Source: Reinekea sp. G2M2-21
GTDB taxonomy: Bacteria > Pseudomonadota > Gammaproteobacteria > Pseudomonadales > Natronospirillaceae
Length of the DNA: 64,000 nt
Assembly: GCF_015687175.1 (NCBI RefSeq)
Contig: NZ_JADPQG010000002.1
Span: 682,001-746,000, forward strand
Direction of reading: 5' to 3'
Shown here: positions 17,373 through 26,950 of the stretch, piece after piece
Layout of the letters: the number at the start of each line of letters is the position of its first letter
Numbering within the stretch: position 1 is the stretch's first letter
Made by a program: the position numbers and the translations under genes
The notes under the pieces: generated by a model
What the model was told of the DNA's origin: nothing
Seen by the model: only the letters and a program-made list of their open reading frames with translations
Databases searched by the model: none

Positions 17373-19841
17373 CTATTGCGTTAATAGGTCGCTTGCGGCG
17401 GTCGGCGATCGCCAATGCTCGGAAAAGTCCTTGGCGGAAACGGCTTGCCCCATCAGGAACCCCTGAATCAGGTCACAGTCAAATTCCAGTAATAACATGG
17501 CTTGTTCTGCGGTTTCCACACCCTCTGCCAGAACTTTAAGTCGCAGGCTGTGTGCCATACTGATGATGGCTTTCACTAATTCGCGGGAGTGGTCAGACGT
17601 GGTCATGTTGCTGACAAACGAACGGTCGATTTTTACCATATCGAACGGATAATCCTGCAGGTAACTCAGTGACGAATAACCGGTACCGAAGTCGTCCATG
17701 GAAATGGATATTCCTTGGTTATGCAAGCCGGTGAGCACATCGTTTACGGTTTCGTAGCCGCGTAATAACACCCCCTCGGTGACTTCGAACTCGAGATGGT
17801 GACCCGCCAATTGATGCGTGGCCATGCTTTGACTGACGACCTTCAGTACATCCTTATCCCGGAATTGGCGCGGCGACAGATTGATGGCGATACGAAACTC
17901 TGGGGTAAGCCTATTAACCCATTCGGCACACTGCGCAACAGCCTGCTCAATAACAAAATGACCGATGGCAATGATCTTGCCATTTTGTTCCGCAATAGGA
18001 ATGAATTCTGCCGGAGACACCAAACCCAGTTCCGGAGAATGCCAACGCAACAGTGCTTCGGCACCGACTAATCTGCGTCCGCGCAGGTCAAATTGTGGCT
18101 GGTAATAGACTTCATACTCCTGGTTCTCCAGCGCTCGGACCATGCATTCTTCGATGCGCAGTCGCCGGCTCATGTTGGTATTCATATCTTTGGTGAAAAA
18201 AGAATACTGATTCTTGCCGTGCGCTTTGGAGTGGTACATCGCAGTGTCGGCATTGCGCAGCAGATCGGTCGCGGTTTCCCCATCGCCGGGGTAAATAGAC
18301 ACCCCCATGCTGGTAGCGATAAGCAGATCTCGGTTTTCACTCTGAATGGGTTGATGCAATTCAAAACTGATCTGTTTTACGGTTGTTAGCAGTTGCTGCG
18401 GTGAGTCGACCTGATTGAACAGGATGACAAACTCATCCCCCCCTAAACGGGCAACCGTATCCTTGTCACTGACACAGCGGGTCAGACGTTGCGCTGTTTC
18501 AATCAACACCTCATCGCCCGCCGTGTGGCCCAAGGTGTCATTGATTTTTTTAAAGTCATCAAGATCCAGAAATAGCACCGCAATCGACCCCTGGTCTCGT
18601 TTTGCCTCAGCCATCAGCTTTTCCAGCCGCGTTAAAGCAAGGTAGCGGTTAGGCAGATCGGTCAGCGCGTCATAGTGCGCCTGATGTAAAATCAGCAGCT
18701 CATTTTGTTTTTGTTGCGTCACATCGCGCACCACGATGACGACTTGATCGACATGCGGAACCGGTGCCATTCGGGCCTCAAAGTACAAGTCTTGTCCATC
18801 TTTCGGGAGCAGATAGTCGAACGTCACCACACGGTTGGTGGTCATGACCTTCGAGAAATTTTCGACAAATTGTTTGCCTATGTGTGCGGGCAGTACATCG
18901 GACATGCGCCTGTGAAGAAATTTTTCGGGTGGAATATAAAGGTTGTCCGCCGTCATAGAGCGATAGTCGATGATCGCTTCGTTCGCATCCAGCAAAAAAT
19001 AGAGATCGGGTAGCAGCAAGAAGAGTGAGTCAAAAATCGAGTTTCTCTGGTTGACTTCGAATTGAGCATCTTTGCGTTGATTATCCAGCTGTACAATGTC
19101 TGCGGACATTTTGCGCACGGCGTCGGCTATCTCGCGCAGTTCACCGTGACCAGAAATATTAGGGTCAATTTCAGCACGTGACTTCGAAAACTCCTGCACC
19201 GATGCAATAATTTGTTGCGCTGGTCGTTGAATGAATTGACGGTATACCCAAAGAAAAATCAGTGTCACAAGCACGAAAACGGCGGCAAAATAAATGCTTT
19301 GTTGATAGGCCCTTCGGGTTATGAGAGCCAGATCTTCCTCGAGGTTATAGCGGGCAATGAGCACGCCATCACGGTCATCCACATTATTAATGTGCAGCGG
19401 AAGAGAAAAATACGCATTAATTAATAAGGTTTCTTCATTGAAGGCGACCTGTGCAATTTTAGTTCTTTTAAGGTCACTCAAATACTGTTTATCAAATGCA
19501 TCGACATTTTGGAATTTGCGAATCAGTGGCGATTGAATACCGGTGATTTCCATCTGCCCGGTTACTAAGTTGACAATGAATATGGAGCGGTACTTTGTAT
19601 TGACGCTTCGCGCCATCAAGCTGCTGGCCACTCTTTCTCTATCCTGTTTTTGCAGTAGCTGTTCAACTTCGCGTGCCAGAGTTGCCATGTCAAACTGCAC
19701 CACTTCCAGCCGAGATGACACGAGTGCTTGCCGATCTTGCCGCCAGTCGAACAATAATGTGCCTGTTAATAACAAAAACATCAGAAACATGATGCCGAAG
19801 GGCAGCCAGAATTTAATTTTTATGGTCACTGTCGTTTTCAT
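17373..19841 (-). CDS. membrane-bound GGDEF/EAL c-di-GMP protein
   Basis: This 822-residue protein makes and/or breaks down the second messenger c-di-GMP. A membrane helix (about 10-30), a periplasmic sensor (about 31-180) and a second helix (about 185-202) precede a HAMP-like segment, a PAS domain (about 265-385), GGDEF (intact, 467-471) and EAL (intact, 595-597, with downstream DDFGTGYSSL and EGVET). The arginine of the RxxD inhibitory site, expected 8 residues before GGDEF, is replaced by serine, so product inhibition is probably lost. The start overlaps the end of a periplasmic binding protein gene by 4 bases, implying that the two act together. Confidence 0.95.
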   Translation of the reverse strand: MKTTVTIKIKFWLPFGIMFLMFLLLTGTLLFDWRQDRQALVSSRLEVVQFDMATLAREVEQLLQKQDRERVASSLMARSVNTKYRSIFIVNLVTGQMEITGIQSPLIRKFQNVDAFDKQYLSDLKRTKIAQVAFNEETLLINAYFSLPLHINNVDDRDGVLIARYNLEEDLALITRRAYQQSIYFAAVFVLVTLIFLWVYRQFIQRPAQQIIASVQEFSKSRAEIDPNISGHGELREIADAVRKMSADIVQLDNQRKDAQFEVNQRNSIFDSLFLLLPDLYFLLDANEAIIDYRSMTADNLYIPPEKFLHRRMSDVLPAHIGKQFVENFSKVMTTNRVVTFDYLLPKDGQDLYFEARMAPVPHVDQVVIVVRDVTQQKQNELLILHQAHYDALTDLPNRYLALTRLEKLMAEAKRDQGSIAVLFLDLDDFKKINDTLGHTAGDEVLIETAQRLTRCVSDKDTVARLGGDEFVILFNQVDSPQQLLTTVKQISFELHQPIQSENRDLLIATSMGVSIYPGDGETATDLLRNADTAMYHSKAHGKNQYSFFTKDMNTNMSRRLRIEECMVRALENQEYEVYYQPQFDLRGRRLVGAEALLRWHSPELGLVSPAEFIPIAEQNGKIIAIGHFVIEQAVAQCAEWVNRLTPEFRIAINLSPRQFRDKDVLKVVSQSMATHQLAGHHLEFEVTEGVLLRGYETVNDVLTGLHNQGISISMDDFGTGYSSLSYLQDYPFDMVKIDRSFVSNMTTSDHSRELVKAIISMAHSLRLKVLAEGVETAEQAMLLLEFDCDLIQGFLMGQAVSAKDFSEHWRSPTAASDLLTQ

Positions 19842-20836
19842 GGCGTTGCGTCTATGTGGCTGTGGTCGATGATCGGACGTGCCATGTGGTCGTTTCGCAC
19901 CAGTCCCTGGTCTCGTAAAACCTCGGTTGTGTGATCAATCAGCCGTGACAGCGGTGACGGTTGTCCGCTCATCAAATTCTTGGCCTGCCATGCCGTTGGC
20001 AGCTCAATGCCTTCATAGGCGCGGTCCAATTCATCGATGGTTAAGCCGGTAAATTCTGCCAGAGTTGCATGCGCGAAGTTGTTATCACTGTTAATGCTGG
20101 CAACAGTTTGGTAATAGTCGGCGACCATCGCATTGATGGTGGTCGATAAGGCCGGGTAGGCGGATTCCGTGACGGCGAGAACATCCAATATTTCGTTCGG
20201 CATTTCCCGGCTGTCGAACAGTATATGCGCCCCCAGGTTCTGGATTTTCGATTTCATGGGCTCAAAGGTGACGATAGCGTCGGCTTCGTTGAAGCAAGTC
20301 AGGTGGTTCTGTAGGGGGCAATACATCAGTTCAATATCGTTTTCAGACAATTGTGCCGTTTCCATGGCCCTTCTCAAAACCAGTGCACTGACTGTGGAAT
20401 TTTCAACGGCAACGGTACGGTTGCGCAAATCCGCCAATGACTCGACAAAGGGCTTGCCCAGAATCGCGTCGCCGCCCATGGAAATATCGAATATCAGCAC
20501 AATTCGTAACTCGATACCGTCGTTCGCCAGGGTGATGACTTCATCGAGGGTTAAGGCGCCTGCCTCCAGGGTGCCGCTACGAATGCCGTGCATAACATCG
20601 GCTGATGACGCCATGGGAATCAGCTGAAAATCAGACGCTGAGGCGGGGTTGAGTACACTGCTCAGATATAGTGGCGCATAGCCTGGCCAGTTATTTAAAC
20701 CCACCCGGAAAGGTGGCGCGTGTTCTGGTGCGCAACTGCTGGTGATGTACAGTACAAACACAACGGCAGCGAAAAGTCGCTGATTCAGCAGTGGCATGTG
20801 TGAATTCGTAGGGCGAAGCGTTGCGTTTTGGTGCAT
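19838..20836 (-). CDS. NMT1/SsuA-type periplasmic binding lipoprotein paired with the GGDEF/EAL protein
   Basis: This is a 332-residue solute-binding protein of the nitrate/sulfonate/thiamine-precursor class. After a hydrophobic leader comes a lipobox-like TSSC, then the typical RVGLNNWPGYAPLYLS opening and ADAIVTFEPMKS in the middle. ATG 20836 is used. ATG 20797 would give a shorter, more usual lipoprotein leader, and neither has a clear ribosome site. No transport genes are nearby. Instead its stop overlaps the start of the GGDEF/EAL gene (ATGA). The likely role is ligand-loaded control of c-di-GMP signalling through the periplasmic sensor of its partner. Confidence 0.85.
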   Translation of the reverse strand: MHQNATLRPTNSHMPLLNQRLFAAVVFVLYITSSCAPEHAPPFRVGLNNWPGYAPLYLSSVLNPASASDFQLIPMASSADVMHGIRSGTLEAGALTLDEVITLANDGIELRIVLIFDISMGGDAILGKPFVESLADLRNRTVAVENSTVSALVLRRAMETAQLSENDIELMYCPLQNHLTCFNEADAIVTFEPMKSKIQNLGAHILFDSREMPNEILDVLAVTESAYPALSTTINAMVADYYQTVASINSDNNFAHATLAEFTGLTIDELDRAYEGIELPTAWQAKNLMSGQPSPLSRLIDHTTEVLRDQGLVRNDHMARPIIDHSHIDATP

Positions 20837-20984
20837 GCGCAGTTAACTTTAGGTAGTCGTTAACTGGCAGTATAGACAGCGCCTCACAATGTGCGAATGC
20901 CAAACGAACGCGCATAACAAGGGTTTCAATTTTTAGACGGCGTGCGCTAACTGCATGGTGTCATAGGGGGCTTGAATCGGATCA

Positions 20985-21569
20985 ATGAAAAAATTATTGC
21001 TAATAGCTGCATTGGCGGTGATCGCCTATCAATTCATGCCTTCTCAAACCGTGACGCTGGGGCCGGGCGTGGTGGCTTCGCAGTTGCCAATGCAGCAACC
21101 ATTGGCGAATGCAAAGCCCTTCAACCTGGGAGACTATCGGATTACCCCCTTGTCGGACTTTGATATTGAGGCAAAGCTTCTCGCAAAAAAACGCTACCGA
21201 ACCGGTCGGGAAGCTGATTTGTCACCTTACGACCTGGCTTTGGGGTGGGGAAGGATGTCGGACGAAACCGTGTTGGCTAATATCGACATATCCCAATCGG
21301 GGCGTTGGTATCGTTGGTCGACTAAGGATTTTCCGATACCGCGACGAGAAATAGAGCAGTCCAGTGCCAACATGCATATGATTCCAGGTGATGAATACGT
21401 GCGGGCTCAACTCGACGATCTTGTCCCAGGGCAGCATATTCGGCTGTCGGGATTTCTGGTGCGGGTGGATGCATCCGACGGGTGGCATTGGCAGAGTTCT
21501 CTTACCCGCGACGATGTTGGCGATGGCGCTTGTGAACTGGTTTATGTGCGCAGCGTCACTTTGCTTTAG
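20985..21569 (+). CDS. exported or membrane-anchored protein, unknown function
   Basis: This 194-residue protein has one N-terminal hydrophobic segment (about 4-20) that may be an uncleaved signal. The rest is soluble and periplasmic, with distinctive conserved-looking segments (DLALGWGRMSD, HMIPGDEYVR, VDASDGWHWQSSLTRDD). I recall similar proteins annotated as hypothetical in other gammaproteobacteria but no function. It stands alone between two divergent or convergent genes. Confidence 0.8.
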   Translation: MKKLLLIAALAVIAYQFMPSQTVTLGPGVVASQLPMQQPLANAKPFNLGDYRITPLSDFDIEAKLLAKKRYRTGREADLSPYDLALGWGRMSDETVLANIDISQSGRWYRWSTKDFPIPRREIEQSSANMHMIPGDEYVRAQLDDLVPGQHIRLSGFLVRVDASDGWHWQSSLTRDDVGDGACELVYVRSVTLL

Positions 21570-21574
21570 CGCTT

Positions 21575-22765
21575 TTAGGGTTGCTGGCTTTCCGGCAGTC
21601 GGTGAGCGGTCCAGGACACCAGAATTAAAATGGCCGTAATGGCGAGCAGCAGCCATGGGTACAGCGTCAGCGAGGTTTGCCCGGCGATCCAGCCGATAAG
21701 CCCGGGTAGCAGGGCAATTCCCAAGCTGGCACCGGTCACCTGTAACCCCATGGCATTATTGAAATGCTCAATACCGACCCGACGCAGGGTCGTCGACACC
21801 ATGGCAGGATAAAGCGGTGCATAGGCAAATCCGATGATGATAATCGCGAGCAGGTTGATATAAACGTCAGAGCTGATGGCAAACAGGGTGGTGCCCAAAG
21901 CGGCAGAGATCAAACCGAATACAATCATCCGGGCAGGTGCAAACTTGTGCGCAATGGTACCCATAACCATACGGCCCACGGTAAACATTCCCCAGTAAAT
22001 GCTAACCCATAGACCGGCTTGAGCTGTGCTGACACCACGATTTTCAGTGAGTAAGCTGAAGGTCCATAAACCGACAGAGTATTCCAGCCCGCAATAGAAA
22101 AAGAAGCTGGCCATTGCTAACCAAATGCGGATGTCTCTGATTGAATGCATCATGGAAGTGTCATGATGGTCAGCGGCATGCTTTTCCTGTTGCAGCGCGG
22201 CAGACGATTTTTTCCCAGCGAGCCAGATGCCGGCTGTCACGAAGAATAGGGCTGCCAGTGCTAACTGAAGACCGGCGTGAATGGTGTAGCCTAACTGCCA
22301 GGATAAATGCTGGGCCAGAATGAGCGTCATGACGACAGGGCCGATGGTAATGCCAACGCCAAAACTGGCGTGCAGCCATTGCATGAGCCGGTCGCCAAAG
22401 TTTTTCGCAACGTAGCCATTTACCGTCGCGTCTGTCGCACCAGCGGCAATACCAATGACGATGGCGCACAAGAGAATAAAGCCAAGGTTAGGCGCCAGCG
22501 CATAGCCGATTAACGCGACGCCGGTCAGGGTACAACTTAATGCTAGTAAGCGTCCAATCCCCAAATGCCGCCCCAGCCAACTACTGAAAAAACCACTTAA
22601 TGCCGCCCCAAGTGTCCCCGACAGTACAATAAGTCCGCTGGCCTCCAGTGGTTGTCCAATTGCCGTACGCATGAACGGCCAGGCGAGACCGAGTAACGCA
22701 TCCGGCAGACCCAGAGCGATGAACGCGATAAAACCGAGGATGAGCGTCAACGTACGGCGAGACAT
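21575..22765 (-). CDS. MFS transporter (sugar-transporter-like)
   Basis: This 396-residue major facilitator has 12 predicted membrane helices. The opening (FIALGLPDALLGLAWPFMR) and the loop after helix 2 (SSWLGRHLGIGRLLAL) are those of FucP/YbjJ-like MFS permeases. A His-rich central loop (HAADHHDTSMMHS, about 195-208) separates the two halves. The substrate cannot be read from the sequence. It is monocistronic, with its stop 5 bases from the end of the convergent gene before it. Confidence 0.9.
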   Translation of the reverse strand: MSRRTLTLILGFIAFIALGLPDALLGLAWPFMRTAIGQPLEASGLIVLSGTLGAALSGFFSSWLGRHLGIGRLLALSCTLTGVALIGYALAPNLGFILLCAIVIGIAAGATDATVNGYVAKNFGDRLMQWLHASFGVGITIGPVVMTLILAQHLSWQLGYTIHAGLQLALAALFFVTAGIWLAGKKSSAALQQEKHAADHHDTSMMHSIRDIRIWLAMASFFFYCGLEYSVGLWTFSLLTENRGVSTAQAGLWVSIYWGMFTVGRMVMGTIAHKFAPARMIVFGLISAALGTTLFAISSDVYINLLAIIIIGFAYAPLYPAMVSTTLRRVGIEHFNNAMGLQVTGASLGIALLPGLIGWIAGQTSLTLYPWLLLAITAILILVSWTAHRLPESQQP

Positions 22766-22973
22766 AAACTACCTTATACAACGGACGGGGATGAAAGCCC
22801 AAGTCAGGGGACGCAAAGGTTAACTCAAATCACAAGGGTGCGGAATTTTTTTCAAGTTTGGGCTCAAGCCTGTTTCAGTTTCCTCTATACTGACCGAGAC
22901 GTTACCTGCAGCCATGAGTATTCGAATACCTAAATGGTTGTGGTTTTAAATGTGTTTTACTTAGGTTCTACTG

Positions 22974-23819
22974 ATGAAGTTGATTTTGTCCCGGTATTTA
23001 ATATTTGCTTGTATATCCGTGGGTTTTGCCTTTGCGAAACGTCGCATTCTTTATTGGCTGCTTTGCACGTTTATTGCCATTGCGCACAGCAGCCTTTATG
23101 CCGAAGAGCCGTTGGTGAAACTGGTAATTGCTTATGAAAACAAAACTCAGTTTCCATACTATTTGGGCGATTCTCAACATGTGTTAGATGAGCCCGGCGC
23201 TGCTGTGGATATCGTTCAGCTGTTGCCGAAACGAATTCCAGGCATCGAAATTGAATTAGTACGTTACCCCTGGAGCCGATGTTTAGCATTGTTGGCTGCC
23301 GGTCAGGTGGATGCCATTTTTAATGCATCTTATAGCGAAAGCAGAGCTGAATACGGCGTTTATCCGCATACCGATGACGACAAACTGGATGATACGCGTC
23401 GTTTGACCACTATCAGTTACAGTTGGTATGCGCTGAAGGGAAATGAGAATCAAACAGTTGAGAAAGTGGTTGCGCCACAAGGTTATTCTATTAACGAACA
23501 GATGCGAGCTCGCGGTTACACCTTATACGAAGCGGCGCAGTCGTCATCGGCTTTACGAATGTTGCAGGCAGGACACGTTAACCGCGCCGCCTTACAAACC
23601 GTTACCGGCGACTATTTGCTCGCCAATGACCGGACCTTTGACAATATTGTCCGGTTGGACCCCCCGTTAGTTATCAAGCCGTATTTTTTACTGTTTGGCC
23701 GTCGTTTTTACGAACAGCATCCGAACCTAACGGAAGCGATCTGGACGGAACTGGCGCAGTTGCGTGAAACGCAGTTGCCCGAACGTATTGAGCATTATCT
23801 GCAATCGGAAGGGCGTTAA
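22974..23819 (+). CDS. family 3 periplasmic binding protein-like
   Basis: This 281-residue protein resembles extracellular solute-binding family 3 (amino acid-type) proteins: an N-terminal hydrophobic leader of about 40 residues with two segments, then EIELVRYPWSRCLALLAAGQVDAIFNASYS, which matches the family's hinge region. It is an orphan with no transport genes. Many such stand-alone family 3 proteins of marine gammaproteobacteria have no assigned role. The long leader suggests the real start may be one of the later codons. Confidence 0.82.
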   Translation: MKLILSRYLIFACISVGFAFAKRRILYWLLCTFIAIAHSSLYAEEPLVKLVIAYENKTQFPYYLGDSQHVLDEPGAAVDIVQLLPKRIPGIEIELVRYPWSRCLALLAAGQVDAIFNASYSESRAEYGVYPHTDDDKLDDTRRLTTISYSWYALKGNENQTVEKVVAPQGYSINEQMRARGYTLYEAAQSSSALRMLQAGHVNRAALQTVTGDYLLANDRTFDNIVRLDPPLVIKPYFLLFGRRFYEQHPNLTEAIWTELAQLRETQLPERIEHYLQSEGR

Positions 23820-23830
23820 ACAACGGTTTA

Positions 23831-24499
23831 TCATGCCGCGTAATCGTAAGGACCGCCTTTCGCCAGCCCCCGCTGGTAGGCTGGCAGTGCGTGAATCCGT
23901 CTGAGGTAGCCTTCAATATTCGGGTAGCGTCGATCGATTAGCCCTCGTGCTTGTGCGGCTTCCAGTGGAAAGCTCATTTGGAAGTCCGCTCCAGACAGCG
24001 CTTCACCGGCGAACCAAGTGTGTTGCGCCAGGTGCTGGTCAATAAAGGTGAGTAATCGTTTGACGTTGGGTTGAACAAAGGCACTGCCCACTTGCTGGCT
24101 AATGCTTTTAGCTATCGGTTTGGCAAAAAAAGGCATGGGACTGGTGCGAATTTTGTCGAGGACCAGTGAGAGCAACAATGGCGGCATCAGGCTGCCTTCA
24201 GCGAAATGTAACCAATACAAATATTGGCCGTGGGCTGGGGTTGTTTTATCCGGCACAAAGGCATGACCATAGCGACCCAGCAGATATTCGATAATTGCGC
24301 CCGACTCAGCCATGACGATCTCTCCGTCGGTAATCACCGGCGCCTTCCCCAGCGGATGTATCTGTTCCAGTTCAGCCGGGGCCAGCATTGTTTTTGGGTT
24401 CCGTTGGTAGTATTTAACCTCGTAATCGAGTCCTAGCTCTTCCAGCAGCCAAAGCAGCCGTTGCGAACGGGAATTATTCAAATGATGCAGAGTGATCAT
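23831..24499 (-). CDS. glutathione S-transferase
   Basis: This 222-residue protein has the standard GST two-domain plan. The thioredoxin-like N-terminal domain starts MITLHHLNNSRSQRLLWLLEEL, with the catalytic-position Ser10/Ser12 region, and carries the cis-proline motif KAPVITDG and the glutathione-binding ESGAIIEYLL. An all-helical C-terminal domain follows (FAEGSLMPPL; GADFQMSFPLEA). It is cytoplasmic, conjugating or reducing with glutathione. It is a single gene. Confidence 0.93.
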   Translation of the reverse strand: MITLHHLNNSRSQRLLWLLEELGLDYEVKYYQRNPKTMLAPAELEQIHPLGKAPVITDGEIVMAESGAIIEYLLGRYGHAFVPDKTTPAHGQYLYWLHFAEGSLMPPLLLSLVLDKIRTSPMPFFAKPIAKSISQQVGSAFVQPNVKRLLTFIDQHLAQHTWFAGEALSGADFQMSFPLEAAQARGLIDRRYPNIEGYLRRIHALPAYQRGLAKGGPYDYAA

Positions 24500-24532
24500 G
24501 GTGCGGGCTCCAATGATAAAGTTCGGGTAACC

Positions 24533-24796
24533 AGTGTCCTGAGTCGGAAGTTCGTATCGTTTCAGAGCTAATGGGAGGCGCTAGTACAAGGCGCTCTTTG
24601 TAGAGAATATCGCGATCTTTTCAAGAAGAGCAACGCCGTTATAGTGTTTTCCATTCGCTCTCTTCGGGCGCGACATTCAAGCTCTCTAGTGTCGTTCTGT
24701 CTCTTGCAAATGGAATAACCATTGACTGCGAGGCACGCCTAGCTATAAACCTTGAATGGCACGCTGCATTCATGCGAACTTCTGATTCAGGACACT
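24533..24796. mobile_element. MITE-like element with 25-bp terminal inverted repeats
   Basis: The left end AGTGTCCTGAGTCGGAAG (24533 on) and the right end (reverse complement from 24796: AGTGTCCTGAATCAGAAG) match at about 22 of 25 positions. They enclose about 215 bp with no reading frame of note. Size (264 bp) and termini fit a non-autonomous transposon. I see no clear target-site duplication. It sits in the 643-base gap 24500-25142; the rest of that gap shows nothing recognisable. Confidence 0.6.
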
Positions 24797-25142
24797 AGCG
24801 ACATTTGTACTGAAAAAGACAGGAATTGGATTCATTTGTGTTCATATCCCAGATATTTACCAGAAGGCTTGCTGAAATGGAACGAGATAGCCGAATCGTT
24901 TCTGGAAGTTGAGTGATGGCAGGTGTCAGCATCGGACAGTCTGAACAGCTGCATCAGCTGATACTTGATCTGAGTTCGATCTTCGCGTTTTGCGTCCTAC
25001 CGTTTGTAATTGTCATGATTGAGGCTTAAGTTGCGATTGAGTAAGCTCACATTAGTCCCTGGTAAGTTGTTGATACTGGATAGTCTCAACGGCAAGCAAA
25101 ATAAGCTGGGTCGGTGTGAATATTCGCTTTGTTTGCCATAAA

Positions 25143-25823
25143 TCAACCATCAACTGCTTTATAGTCCCCATAACGGATCGACGATTCAACATCGATCTTT
25201 TTCATGCCAGCGACCTTGCCCTGAAACGAGAATAGATAGTGCGCGGGCAGGGTTTGCCCCAGAAAAGTGGCGAATTCGAATTGGATGGTCAGCCGAGCAA
25301 TGGAAACCCCAAAGGAGGGCGAAAATTCGTCGATGCTGAAGATGCGCAATGACAGTAACCGCAGGGTTTGCGGGTCTACCTCGGCTTCGCCGCGCATAAA
25401 AGCCTGACTGTCTGCTGCGCTCATGTCTTTCAGGTAGGGTGCAAAGGTCAGCAGGATACGCGAATCGGTCACGTCTGCGACGGCAACGGTGCCGGGAGTA
25501 ATCAGATCCGCAAAACGGTCTTCGCCCCGGCGTTCACTGGCCCGTTCACGTTCTTTCAAAAATTTGCTTTGTTCTTTGTCCGTGGGCGCGCGATCATCCA
25601 CACTGATTAACTGCCATTGCGGCTCGCGTTTTGGCGTAAAGCTGGCAACCTGACGTTCGTTATCCTGATTGTTCGTGCTTTGGGAAAATGCAAATCGCTG
25701 GTGGGTGTCGAGCTCAGCCTCAGCCAACTGAGATTTCAGCAGCTGCTCCCAGTCGGTATCTTGGGCAGTGGTCCACGGTGTCGCGAATAAAAACAGTAAG
25801 GTGAACAGTGATTTCCGTATCAT
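25143..25823 (-). CDS. exported protein, unknown function
   Basis: This 226-residue protein has a good signal peptide ending around TTAQD (residue 20-21). The mature part is soluble and charged, with a Lys/Glu/Arg-rich stretch near residues 80-105, then a beta-rich C-terminal half (SRILLTFAPYLKDM, LRIFSIDEFSPSFGVSIARL). No family is recognised. It is probably periplasmic and is the only gene in its neighbourhood on this strand. Confidence 0.75.
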   Translation of the reverse strand: MIRKSLFTLLFLFATPWTTAQDTDWEQLLKSQLAEAELDTHQRFAFSQSTNNQDNERQVASFTPKREPQWQLISVDDRAPTDKEQSKFLKERERASERRGEDRFADLITPGTVAVADVTDSRILLTFAPYLKDMSAADSQAFMRGEAEVDPQTLRLLSLRIFSIDEFSPSFGVSIARLTIQFEFATFLGQTLPAHYLFSFQGKVAGMKKIDVESSIRYGDYKAVDG

Positions 25824-26045
25824 GGCTCATGTCTTCAGTTTGGTGGGAGATGGCTTTCAAGCGCGATACCATACGCGAATCTTGAAGGCAGAACTCATCC
25901 AAAAGTCACAAAGCGCAATGCGGTTAACGGAAATTGGCCATTAGTCATCCCAAAGGTTCCTGTTTTTTGTGACTTTTCCCTATTCCATGATCGTCAATGC
26001 TCTGTAAACTGAATCGGATCGCAGCCACTCGCATAGGATTTCAAT

Positions 26046-26267
26046 GTGAATATACCAACGATGATTGTCGCTATTGTGTTCTTACTTATTGTGGGAACGT
26101 TGTTGATTCTGCAACAGGTCAAGGGGTTGCGACGAAAATCGACACCGTCTGAAGAAGAGCTTAAACTGCGCTCACATGTGGCTAATCTGGAACAGCGGGT
26201 CCGTACACTGGAACGGATTGCGACGGATAAATCGGCATCATTAAAAGAAGAAATCAACACGCTTTAG
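26046..26267 (+). CDS. PspB-like small membrane protein, copy 1
   Basis: This 73-residue protein starts at GTG 26046 behind an AGGA site. One N-terminal membrane helix (about 4-23) is followed by a charged coiled coil ending LEQRVRTLERIATD, a close match to the C-terminal motif of phage-shock protein B of several alphaproteobacteria (LERIVTD). PspB senses inner-membrane stress with PspC. Neither PspA nor PspC is nearby. It is first of three tandem paralogues separated by 9-base gaps. Confidence 0.78.
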   Translation: MNIPTMIVAIVFLLIVGTLLILQQVKGLRRKSTPSEEELKLRSHVANLEQRVRTLERIATDKSASLKEEINTL

Positions 26268-26276
26268 GAGTCACTC

Positions 26277-26486
26277 ATGGAATGGATATGGTTTGTCGTC
26301 GCTATCGTGGGTATTACCACACTGGGCGACCTCGGGAAAAAATGGCTCGCACTGAAAGCGAAGGATACCAAGCCCGATACCGCGCAGGATCAACGCATCC
26401 GGCAGCTTGAAGAACGAGTGGCAACGCTTGAACGGATTGCCACGGATGAAAAAACACATTTAAAAAACACGATTGACGCGCTGTAA
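26277..26486 (+). CDS. PspB-like small membrane protein, copy 2
   Basis: This 69-residue protein has a GGAG ribosome site. One membrane helix (about 4-22) is followed by the same coiled-coil tail as its neighbours (LEERVATLERIATDEKTHL). It begins 9 bases after copy 1 and is clearly a tandem duplicate that has diverged mainly in the linker. Confidence 0.78.
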   Translation: MEWIWFVVAIVGITTLGDLGKKWLALKAKDTKPDTAQDQRIRQLEERVATLERIATDEKTHLKNTIDAL

Positions 26487-26495
26487 GGACAGGAC

Positions 26496-26714
26496 ATGGA
26501 TGTATTCGTATTTGTAATCGCTATTGTGGGTATCGCGACTTTCGGTTCGATTGTCCGCGAAATTATCAAACAGAGTGAAAAAAAATCCGCTCAGCAAATG
26601 AATGCCGATGTTGATCAGCGTTTTCAAGCCATGGAAGACCGCATTCGTACGCTCGAACGAATTGTTACGGATCAGAAATCTCAATTAAGGGATAAGATCG
26701 ATTCGTTGAATTAA
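26496..26714 (+). CDS. PspB-like small membrane protein, copy 3
   Basis: This 72-residue protein has one membrane helix (about 4-22), a lysine-rich linker (KQSEKKSAQQ), then the shared coiled coil (MEDRIRTLERIVTDQKSQL). It begins 9 bases after copy 2 with an AAGGACAGG site. Its LERIVTD motif is the closest of the three to classical PspB-type sequences. Confidence 0.78.
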   Translation: MDVFVFVIAIVGIATFGSIVREIIKQSEKKSAQQMNADVDQRFQAMEDRIRTLERIVTDQKSQLRDKIDSLN

Positions 26715-26950
26715 CGCTCGTTGCGTCAGCGAATTCTGCGTTATTGCCCTCCATTCTAGAAACGGCGGCCGAACGACCTTCGCGGCTGCCGACGCAAACA
26801 TAAGCCAATTCAAGTTTAACTTATTGTTATTTTGATACTTCGCAGGTTCTTCACAAAGCCACTTTCTTTTCTTTCAGGTTAATTTTTTCCAATCATTCTC
26901 TGGCGTACTTTTTTTAGTCTTTCACCTTCTGCAACAACAAGGTAAGGCTT

